DNA of 34,905 nt from Acetobacter estunensis (GTDB lineage: Bacteria > Pseudomonadota > Alphaproteobacteria > Acetobacterales > Acetobacteraceae): the NCBI RefSeq assembly GCF_019083805.1, contig NZ_JAHRDV010000019.1:1-34905 (forward strand), in the 5' to 3' direction. Position 1 is the first letter of the stretch, and the number at the start of each line of letters is the position of its first letter. Both the position numbers and the translations under genes were made by a program. The notes under the pieces were generated by a model. The model did no database searches, was not told the DNA's origin, and saw nothing but the letters and a program-made list of their open reading frames with translations. Below are positions 9,519-16,590 of this stretch, piece after piece.

Positions 9519-9521
9519 TAG
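8740..9521 (+). CDS. IS5-family transposase, two frames joined by -1 frameshift
   Basis: The first frame starts MARGDLTDQEWAIIGPLLPS and carries the first Asp of the DDE triad (MLDSTVVRAH). A slippery run A4G6 (9066-9075) follows. Shifting -1 there joins it to a frame reading HAEAFGRSRGGFTSKIHARC and on to LADRGYDSDSF (second Asp) and RNRIERMFNRLKQMRRIATRYDK (Glu). This layout is typical of programmed frameshifting in the IS427 group, so the element is probably active rather than broken. The stop TAG (9519-9521) lies outside the element: TA comes from the target duplication and G from the host gene. Confidence 0.85.
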
Positions 9522-10956
9522 TCACTTCTACAGCTTGCTTGTCGATGTCGACGCCGTAGATGTTCGCCAAGAGAATGCGCTTACGTTCGTCGATCGTCAG
9601 CTTCCATACGCCTGTGGCGGATCGATAGAGAGCCTTTTTCTGTTTTTCTGGCCCATTGGCGATGTACCACCTGAGGTACCAGTCCAGCAGGAACTGATAG
9701 GCACCTAGGAGGAACGATCCGGATCCACACGCTGGGTCGAGAATTCGAAGCTTGATGGCATCGGTTGGGGACTTGCCCCGCAGCAGCTCTCCCACCGTTT
9801 GCTCGACGATGTAGTCAACGATGTATGATGGCGTATAATAAACGCCCCCCGCTTTTTTGACCTCAGGCTTCTCCTCCACTATGGCTCTGCGGTTCCGGCC
9901 AATGCGAATAACACGACCCAGAAACTGCTCGTACACTTGGCCCAAAATCTCGGCCGAAATAACCGAGAACTCGTATGGACATTCCGGATAGTAGAGATCT
10001 TTGACAAGGGCCTTCAGAACTTTGTCGTCGATCGAGAGATGGGGAGTGAGCGTGTCAGGGTGTTCGCTTTCGTCCTTTTCGCGCCTGAAGTGAAACAGTC
10101 CAGAATTGTATCGCTCGTCGGCTTCACGGAAAATTGTGAGGAGCCGCTCGTAGACGCCCTTGCCGGTCGCGGCCGTTTGTAGTCGACCGTAGCGCTCGAT
10201 ACCGCGATCTTCACAAATTCGGAGGAACACGATCCGGTCGATCGTAACCTGAACCGCAAAGTTGAGGTCGCGCGCGTTCAGCACTGGGTTACGCAGCGCG
10301 AGATTTCGGGCGAGCTCATCGCGCCACCGTTCAATTTCGTCAAGGAACGCAGCATCGACCTCCGTGGTACCCTTCTTGCGGCCGATTTTGCCGGTATCGA
10401 AGGCATCGAAGGAGCCCTTGTAGACAGCTTCCTTGGAGAAGATGGATGCGATCTCGTTCCATCGTTCCGGAAGCTCATCGTAGCTGATCAGTTTTACCCG
10501 GGCCGTGGAGGCCTTGTCGGTTACCGAGGGACGAACGCGACAGTCGTAGACCGCGATTTCCTTGAAGTTGGTGAGGATGGAGAGCCCCAACTTAGCCGAC
10601 CATCCGTATCTCCGAAGCTGAAATGCGGCGGCCGCATCGTTCTTGACAGAAACGTAGGGTTTCTTCGCTTCGAGGAAGAACTTGCGGACGCCGCCGACAC
10701 GAAAGCTGTAGTCCGGCGCTTTGTGAACACCGCCGATTTTGATCGCGTCTTCATGGACGACGTCCTTATACGCTTCTGCGTACCCTTGCAGATTTTCCAT
10801 ATCCCAGCCCAGGGATTCGAACATTGGGTCAATAAATTCTTGTCTAACCTGGGCTTCGTTATATCGTTTGTTGTTGTAGGTGTCCTCGTGTTGGCCGAAG
10901 CGTTCGACGAGATCGAGGACCTCTTTCTTGATCGGGAAGGGCGGGAGCGGTTTCAT

Positions 10957-11368
10957 AACCGAGGTTCTACAGGTTGCGTGAGTAATAGGCTACTTTGATG
11001 TGCCGCCCAAGAGCCGCCACGCCCGGGTCGGTATCTCCGGTTCGAATGGGATGGCGCGTTAGGTCTATCCGAGCGTCCGGTTTGGAGGAGACGGTCGATA
11101 GTTGGATGACCGAAATGAGGCGTGCTGCTGTTGGACCGCTTAGCGATAAGCTAACGGCGGCTTCTATCACTAGCGGCCGAAAGCTGCGAATGTCAGCATT
11201 CAGTCATTTTTTCCCGATAACCGACATTCCGCTCTCCCCCCTAATTCGCCTGTCTGCTCAAGCGAACCAAAACAGACAGGCGGCGGTCGCCTCATGTCGG
11301 ACGCAGATGTGCATCCCTTCGATTCCCTAAAGCGGACGTGGTTCACAGCGTACAAGGGACTGTTTTCG
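10957..11368. other. Intergenic region (412 bp) upstream of the type IIG gene
   Basis: No gene is supported here. It contains a small hairpin (11136-11157: CCG-c-TTAGC, loop GATAA, GCTAA-CGG), a lone repeat-end motif at 11172-11199 (GGCCGAAAGCTGCGAATGTC) and the repeat copy at 11211-11344. TATTAC, about 27 bp upstream of the ATG at 10956 on the minus strand, is a possible -10. No clear -35 goes with it. Confidence 0.5.
11211..11344. repeat. Island repeat, copy B, with hairpin core
   Basis: It opens GATAACCGACATTCCGC, nearly identical to copy A, and closes CCTAAAGCGGACGTGGTTC. The core dyad 11247-11282 pairs CGCCTGTCTG with its complement in ACAGACAGGCG. Between core and end, GGCGGTCGCCTCATGTCGGA corresponds to GGAAGGCGCCTACAAGTCAGA of copy A. 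Confidence 0.7.
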
Positions 11369-12019
11369 TCAACCTCGGAGCGGTCTAGACTGCTTCGAAA
11401 GCAGCGCGTGGCGAAGTTCAATTAGCGATCCGGTTGGGCGGGTGTGCCTTGTGCGGAAGCGCTCGATCTTATCGATCGCGGCAAGGGGGACAGGTCCCTC
11501 AACGAGTGCGAGAGGAGCATGACTATTTATGGCGTCGGCAATCCGCGAACGAGCAAAAGGCACGTCGCCGTCAAGCACGTAACCAAGCATGCACCCAACT
11601 GGCAGCTGTTCGGCATACTGCTCGGTGAGGAAACGCATCATACCCTGCGTGACATACACAGTAGCCAAGGAACTGCGGTTTCCTCCGTTGGTGACATTGA
11701 GGCGCTTGCACTCATAGGCCAAGTATCGGTCTCGCTCCCAGTCGAAAAGCACGGCGATGTCGATGATATTCTTGCTGTATTTCGACCCGTCAGCCGCTAG
11801 GCCGAACGGCTCGAATTGGTACTCGACCCAATGGCATAACCGACGCACCACAACGTCCTTGGCGAGGCGATCGACGAGGTTGATGGTGATGTCATCTTCC
11901 CCAGGCTGTTCGGGAAGAACCGCCATGCACTCTGGCCACGCTGCCGCGATCCTCGCGAGGAAGCGATCGTCAAACGAAACGAAGTTGTCGACCCATCCCT
12001 GCACATCACCGATCAGCAT
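11369..12019 (-). CDS. PD-(D/E)XK restriction endonuclease-like protein, 216 aa
   Basis: The signature is IIDIAVLFDWERDRYLAYECK: D87, then E103-C-K105, on a predicted beta-hairpin, with an upstream GEDDITINLVDRL helix supplying E41. This fits a nuclease of the restriction endonuclease superfamily; the specificity is unknown. I chose the ATG at 12019 over the TTG three bases upstream because it overlaps the stop of the preceding gene as TGATG, implying translational coupling. It is the last gene of a regulator / methylase / nuclease operon. The frame looks intact although the methylase does not. An active nuclease without its methylase would be toxic, so it may need the lost protein as a partner, be silent, or be inactive. 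Confidence 0.7.
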   Translation of the reverse strand: MLIGDVQGWVDNFVSFDDRFLARIAAAWPECMAVLPEQPGEDDITINLVDRLAKDVVVRRLCHWVEYQFEPFGLAADGSKYSKNIIDIAVLFDWERDRYLAYECKRLNVTNGGNRSSLATVYVTQGMMRFLTEQYAEQLPVGCMLGYVLDGDVPFARSRIADAINSHAPLALVEGPVPLAAIDKIERFRTRHTRPTGSLIELRHALLSKQSRPLRG

Positions 12020-13531
12020 CAATTTGCGCCCCGCGGCTGGGGCGCGGCGGCAGCTTGCTGGAGGTCGAGCGCTATTCCATCGGCATCGGCGAGTGCCGTG
12101 GAGCGCAGCCAGAAGCGCATCTGCATAGGCTTGATGAGGTAGAGGCAGTCCCCGACGAAAACGCGCAGATCCGGCATGAGCTGGAAGTTACCGTCGAGGG
12201 GCCTGTGGATGTGGGCTGCAAGCTGCTCGAGTACCTCGCCGAGTTCGCCGGCCGCATCTTCGGCATAGTCTTCATGGCCGCCCAGATGCAGACGCAAGAT
12301 CGCCAAATCAGCGCCGCGCGCGACAAGGCGCGCATCGATCTTCTTGCCTTTGAACCAGTCCGCGAGGCTCGCCGACAATGTGCGAGCGTATTGAGCGCGT
12401 TGCGGTTCGTCAGGCGCGCCCCAGAGTTTCGGGAAGTAGCCTTCATGGGGCTGAAGCGCAGGCAGGGTCGAGGAAGTTTCCTGTCGTCCTTGTCGCATCC
12501 GGCAACATCTCCCACGCTTGGGAAACGACCGTGTCGGCGAGGAACATGGGCGTGTAGTAGGCGTCTTTGGCGCGGCGTTCGGCCTCGCGTTCACCCAGAA
12601 ACCGATCGTAAACGGCGCTGACGAGCTCGATCGGGATATAGCGGAAGTCATAGCCCCAGAACCGCTGCTGTCCGGAACGCGCCATTTCTTCACGGCCTGT
12701 CCGGAACCGCGCCAGGATCGTCAGATGGGCAGGCGTCACTTCGGGTGCCTCGCCCGTGGCCTCGAAGGAGCACGGCGCGACGAACAGATCGCCGTTGAAA
12801 TCCGCATGGAGGGTCCGGAAGAAGGACCGGAAGAGATTGACGTCGCCGGTTTCCAGCAGCGCCGAAAAACTCTCCGCGCTCTTCTCGGAGACGGCGGCAA
12901 AGTAGGTGGGCGTTACGATCTCCCGGTCTTCAAGGTAGGCGATAAACATCGCCTGTATGAGCAGGGCCTGGGCCGCATCAGAAGCGAGCGCGGCCTTTTT
13001 CAGGAGGTCATGGGACGCATTCAGATTGTCGAGGAGTACCTGATCGATGCGTTCTTTCGGGGGGAAATACTCGCCGTAGTCCTTCCAGAGACGTCCGGAT
13101 TCCGCGCCGTAGATAAGGTTTTGAAACCGCAGCGCTTCGGTCGTCAGGCTGAGGCTATCGATGAGGCAGCGGGTCTCGAAGGCGTCGCCTGGATCGCTCA
13201 ACGGTGTACGGGCGAGCGAAAACGCTCTGAGCGTATCGTCGGCGATAACCAGCAACAGGCTGGCCAGACCCTGATTCCAGAGCGCGCCGTGAAGCTTGAT
13301 AATAGCGGCGCGGTCGTAGTGATCGGCTTCCAGGATCGCGACGGTTGGGACGCCTTGGACGCAGAAGATCGCCGATACACCCATTTCGGTGAGGGCGGCT
13401 CGGATAGCCGGCGCGTGCGGCACGTCGCTGACGGCCTCGGCTGACTCGTAGAGTTCAGGCGAGCGCCGATGTGTGAGCCCCAAGCGGTCTTTCCACTCCG
13501 GCGCCAATGCGGATGCCAGGGTGGCGTTCAT
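12019..13531 (-). pseudogene. N6-adenine DNA methylase / RM subunit with core deleted
   Basis: The start ATG (13531) overlaps the stop of the regulator gene as ATGA. The first 360 residues are soluble and helical (AYLEDREIVTPTYF, YIPIELVSAVYDRFL) and lead to KDAYYTPMFLADTVV and motif I, NFLDPAC. There the frame breaks: the sequence passes straight into a C-terminal part read in another frame, LPALQPHEGYFPKLWG to PQPRGAN (stop 12019-12021). The rest of the methylase, including NPPY and target recognition, is missing. The junction (about 12457-12466) reads CTGCCTGCG on the minus strand, which would fit both motif I and the start of the C-terminal piece. A deletion through short homology is therefore likely. 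In-frame stops end the first part as CASAP. Modification activity should be lost. Confidence 0.8.
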
Positions 13532-14004
13532 GCTCGTCTTCCACGTCGTTCGGTTTGCGGGCCGATCGCTGTGGGGGAAAACTGCAGATAGCCTTGAGCG
13601 AGATCCGCTTCGGTAGCCGTAAGCGCCGACTGCAAGCGCGACACGATGGGTCCACAAGGAACGCATAGGGTGGAGGCGTCGGGTGACGGACGCGTAGACG
13701 TGCCAGCGTCAACGAGACGGAGGCTATCGGCTTCGATTAGGGCAACGCAGGTTTCAAGCGAGAGCCAAGATTTGCCGCGACACTCCCGGAACAGTTCGTC
13801 GAAACGGCCGCTAACCGTGCCAACGCGGACGCCGAAATCTCTGACCAGTTCGGCCACGATCGCCATCGCGACGACGTCCCCAGGTGTGAAGCTTGGAGCG
13901 TGCCCCTTGTGCGCAGCCAAAGCCGGGATGGCATCCCGCCACGTCCGCAGGGCATCCACTGAAATGGAAAGCAGCTCGCGAATCTGGCTTTGAGTGTAAC
14001 GCAT
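13528..14004 (-). CDS. MerR-like HTH regulator of the RM operon, 158 aa
   Basis: The N-terminal segment YTQSQIRELLSISVDALRTW has the form of a MerR-type winged helix. It is followed by FTPGDVVAMAIVAELVRDFG, where MerR proteins carry the second wing and a helix. The C-terminal half (SWLSLETCVALIEADSLRLV) is unlike known effector domains. It is the first gene of the operon and overlaps the methylase start (ATGA). Control of restriction by an upstream regulator is common in RM operons. Its promoter has a dyad exactly between the hexamers, so autoregulation is likely. No ribosome-binding site can be placed because the predicted transcript starts at or next to the ATG. Confidence 0.7.
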   Translation of the reverse strand: MRYTQSQIRELLSISVDALRTWRDAIPALAAHKGHAPSFTPGDVVAMAIVAELVRDFGVRVGTVSGRFDELFRECRGKSWLSLETCVALIEADSLRLVDAGTSTRPSPDASTLCVPCGPIVSRLQSALTATEADLAQGYLQFSPTAIGPQTERRGRRA

Positions 14005-14010
14005 TAAGCT

Positions 14011-14039
14011 AGATTATCTGGGAATGTCCCACAGATCAA
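14011..14039 (-). promoter_or_regulatory. Promoter with operator in the spacer, predicted leaderless
   Basis: On the minus strand: TTGATC (14039-14034), 17 bases, TAATCT (14016-14011), six bases, then the ATG at 14004. The spacer holds the dyad TGGGA-cat-TCCCA (14032-14020), the classic place for a MerR-type operator, although MerR promoters usually have 19-20 bp spacers. With a start about seven bases after the -10, transcription would begin at the A of ATG. Upstream, CGGGG-ttta-CCCCG forms another small dyad. Confidence 0.55.
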
Positions 14040-14441
14040 CACGGGGTAAACCCCGCGTTTGATCCTTATTTGTTCCACTTTAGAGAGAATTGAAAGAGCC
14101 AACGTCGTGCAACTGAACTGTTCCGTAATTGACGGGGACGTCGGCCTTTTAAGGATTCGTTCCAAGAAGCGGACCGCCGCCCCCCTCTGCTCTGCCTGTC
14201 TGCTCAGTGATACAGAAGCAGTCAGGCGGCAGTCGCCTTCATCCGAGACATACGGGCGTGGCATATTACGCTCCATAAAGCAGACATCTGTACCTGAGGC
14301 GACTGCAGTGGGGCAGGTTTCGGAAGGACAACACTGTATACCTGCCATTCTAAGGGTGAACTTGCTCTCGATCGTTCGCTTTACGGATTAGCCGATCAGA
14401 TCAAAGCATCTGCCTCTGTTCATTAGCGCTGTACGAGGTGA
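14040..14441. other. Intergenic region with repeat copy C and relic junction
   Basis: It holds a CGGGG/CCCCG dyad near 14043-14056 and the repeat copy at 14151-14293. From 14294 to 14441 I see nothing recognisable before the relaxase relic begins. It marks the right border of the defence island. Confidence 0.45.
14151..14293. repeat. Island repeat, copy C, with hairpin core
   Basis: The core dyad is at 14194-14227: GCCTGTCTGCT, loop, then AAGCAGTCAGGC with one mismatch. It is followed by GGCAGTCGCCTTCATCCGAGACA, matching the block after the core in copy B. It closes CCATAAAGCAGACATCTG, matching CCTAAAGCGGACGTGG. It is the most diverged of the three good copies and lies about 150 bp upstream of the regulator gene. 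Confidence 0.6.
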
Positions 14442-14730
14442 TATGCCGGGCTGCGTATCCGCACGAAGGACGGCGTTGTGGCCGACGTGGAGTGGCGTCG
14501 CTTTCAGGATGCGAGGACCGGCAAGGTGATGCTTGGCTTCGGGTACGCCATGACCATCGACGCGGCACAGGGCCTGACGCCAGACGAGCATATCAACGCC
14601 ATGCCGCGGGGTGCGGATCTCGCGACCGGCTTTACCTCCTACGTGGGAGAGCGCCGGGCGCGCGGGACAACATGGCCAATGACTTCGGAGGCGGCGACCT
14701 TCAAAGCTGTCCGCAACCAGCGGGGCTCGG
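14442..14730 (+). pseudogene. MobF/TraA-type conjugative relaxase fragment
   Basis: The frame reads GLRIRTKDGVVADVEWRRF, then GFGYAMTIDAAQGLTPDEH and GFTSYVGERRARGTTW. This is the C-terminal part of the helicase domain (motif with T-x-D-A-A-Q-G) of relaxase/helicases that nick and unwind plasmid or integrative-element DNA for conjugation. Only about 95 of more than 900 residues remain. It runs without a stop into the truncated transposase next to it, forming a chimeric frame (14478-15395, 305 codons). It shows that a conjugative element once lay here. Confidence 0.75.
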
Positions 14731-15399
14731 CGAGCGGCATCATCTTTGTTAATCGGAACGGCCTGCGCTGGCGTGATGCGCCTTGGGAATACGGTCCACA
14801 TAAGACACTGTACAACCGCTGGAAGCGCTGGGACGCCATGGGGATCTTCACCCGGATGATGGACGGACTGGCTGCCGGAAAGGCAGAGCCCCGGACCATC
14901 ATGATTGATGCGACCTGTGTGAAGGCGCACCGCACGGCTTCCAAGCCTGCGGCGAAAAAAGGCGATCCAGGCCGCCTGACCGGCCGCGCCAAAGGCGGGA
15001 TGAACACGAAGCTGCATGCCGTCACCGATCAGAACGGACGACCGCTGAACTTCTTCATGACAGCAGGACCGATCAGCGATTATATGGATGTCGCTGCCCT
15101 GGCGGACAGTCTTCCTGCTGCACAATGGATGCTGGGAGACCGGGGTTATGACGCTGACTGGTTCAGGGATGCCTTGGAGGCAAAAGGGATCAGACCCTGC
15201 ATTTCAGGACGGAAATCTCGCGGAAAACCGGTCAAATACGACAAGAGAAAATATAAACGCCGCAATCGCATCGAGATCATGTTCGGAAGGCTCAAGGATT
15301 GGCGGCGGGTTGCAACCCGCTACGATAGATGCCCGACCGTCTTCTTCTCAGCCATCTGTCTCGCTGCAACCGTCATGTTCTGGCTATGGTCCTGAGCCT
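14731..15399 (+). mobile_element. IS5-family element, 5'-truncated
   Basis: The transposase starts abruptly at SGIIFVNRNGLRWRDAPWEY, lacking the usual first 40 or so residues and the left end. The rest looks intact: MIDATCVKAHRTA (first Asp), GDRGYDADWFRDALEAKGI (second Asp), KRRNRIEIMFGRLKDWRRVA (Glu), stop at 15393-15395. The right end is CCTGAGCCT, directly followed by the end of the thioredoxin-fold gene. With one end missing it cannot move on its own. It differs from the IS at 8656, and a scrap of a close relative lies at 30140-30205. Confidence 0.8.
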
Positions 15400-16537
15400 A
15401 GCCAAATGTAAACGAATAGGCTGTCACGCCAGCATCGAAGAAGTGTATCTTAAACGTATGTTCTCTGATGCCACCGGATTGCCGCACAAGCTGATACAGT
15501 CTTGTATCTGTGACGATGCCCTTTCCGGACTGGTCCGTATCGCTGCCATGACTACCGCCAGGTGGAGCACCATCGATCGAAATTGTGAAACGAACCGGTT
15601 TTGAGCCGTCAGCATGACCAAGAACGAGATGCAGATCCCGGGCCCGAAAGCGGTACGTTATGCCCCCTTCAGGAGTATTGAGAATCACGCGCTCCGGTCC
15701 GATCGTCCAGTCACCCTCCAGACTCCACTGATTACTTGCCGGATTTCCCGCAGTGTAGCGTTCAGCCGCATTACGTCTGATGCCTTCGGGAGACGCAAAG
15801 CCTGTTGCCCTCTCATAGCCGAGATAGGTCTCTTCAGAACGGATATCAGCGATGTCGGGAGCCGCCTCTGCGCCTTCACCCCGCGGCGTAGTGACGGGCT
15901 GGTCGTCAGTGACTGTCCTGCCGTCGGTTTCCGCGAGAAGCTCCCGGATCACCCGCTCTGATGTCTCATAGTCTCCTTCACCGAACTGATGATGACGGAC
16001 CCGGCCTTCAGCGTCGATGAAATATAGGGCGGGCCAGTACTGATTGCCGAAAGCCTGCCAGATGACGCGGTTGCTATCAATTGCGATAGGATGGGTCATC
16101 GAAAATCTCTTCGTTGCACGTCGGATATTTTCGATGTCTGTCTCGAATTTGAATTCGGGCGTATGCACTCCGATGACGACAAGCCCCCGATCCCGGTATT
16201 TTGCTGCCCAGCTTCGGATATAGGGCTCCATCCGGATGCAGTTGATGCAGGAATAGGCCCAGAAATCGACGAGCACGACTTTCCCGCGCAGATTCTTTAC
16301 GTCGATCGGGGGTGAATTGAGCCAGCCGGTAGCACCGTCAAAGGAGGGCATGACGCCTTCGACCGGCAGGCTGCTGTGATAGGCTGGTGCTGTGGGAGGC
16401 GAAGTTTCGCTTGCCACAGCGCGCGGGTCTGTCGCGGCCAGTGCGCACTCGCCGGTAGCGATCTCACTGACCAGAAGCATCGCCGCCGCTAGGAGACCGA
16501 CCCCTCCGCGCACCTTCGAATGACCTGTTTGTGTCAT
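15398..16537 (-). CDS. Exported thioredoxin-fold protein, DipZ C-terminal type, 379 aa
   Basis: A hydrophobic N-terminal segment (GGVGLLAAAMLLVSEIATG) indicates export. About residues 60-215 form a TlpA/redoxin-like domain with the active site FWAYSC97INC100 and a WPALYFIDAEG cis-Pro strand. The C-terminal part (about 250-379, from LGYERATGFASPEG to TAYSFTFG) matches the jelly-roll-like extension of DipZ proteins. The DsbD-like membrane domain of full DipZ is absent, so its reductant is unclear. It is the last gene of the seven-gene operon, 54 bp after the GMC gene. It probably acts on periplasmic disulfides or peroxides. The stop TAG lies in CCTAG at the end of the neighbouring IS, but TFG is the normal family ending, so little or nothing is lost. 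Confidence 0.82.
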   Translation of the reverse strand: MTQTGHSKVRGGVGLLAAAMLLVSEIATGECALAATDPRAVASETSPPTAPAYHSSLPVEGVMPSFDGATGWLNSPPIDVKNLRGKVVLVDFWAYSCINCIRMEPYIRSWAAKYRDRGLVVIGVHTPEFKFETDIENIRRATKRFSMTHPIAIDSNRVIWQAFGNQYWPALYFIDAEGRVRHHQFGEGDYETSERVIRELLAETDGRTVTDDQPVTTPRGEGAEAAPDIADIRSEETYLGYERATGFASPEGIRRNAAERYTAGNPASNQWSLEGDWTIGPERVILNTPEGGITYRFRARDLHLVLGHADGSKPVRFTISIDGAPPGGSHGSDTDQSGKGIVTDTRLYQLVRQSGGIREHTFKIHFFDAGVTAYSFTFG

Positions 16538-16590
16538 GGATGCACCTGTTTCTGTTTAACGACCTGAAACCAGAAGTGTCATGCGGGCAT

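Larger units (their letters stand above)
7101..10956 (-). pseudogene. Type IIG (Eco57I-like) restriction-modification enzyme, split by an IS
   Basis: A fused restriction endonuclease and N6-adenine methyltransferase. The N-terminal piece (10956 to about 9521) has a PD-(D/E)XK nuclease with E40, APD82 and E96-A-K98, a helical linker, and methylase motif I LDPACGSGSFL (about residue 406). The C-terminal piece (about 8653 to 7101) has the catalytic NPPY motif (AVIGNPPYV), then a TaqI-like target-recognition region (HTYPTTVRALPIP) and a helical tail. The IS at 8656-9518 enters after ...DKQAVEVT; beyond it the frame resumes at LSLLLKVLEDE. Removing the IS and one TA leaves 2991 bp, exactly 997 codons, so apart from the insertion the gene looks intact at 996 aa. 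As it stands, motif I and NPPY are on separate frames, so restriction and modification should both be off. Confidence 0.88.

Noticed and set aside
12518..13444. A 308-codon plus-strand frame opposite the methylase relic
   Set aside because: The minus strand carries the methylase motifs and coupled starts; this frame is their shadow.
2543..14004. Assignment of the island to BREX, DISARM or another named multigene defence system
   Set aside because: No PglZ, BrxC, DrmA/B or other hallmark is present; the genes read as separate units with separate upstream regions.
14388..15125. A 245-codon minus-strand frame over the relaxase/transposase fragments
   Set aside because: It lies antisense to recognisable transposase DDE sequence and has no family similarity that I can see.
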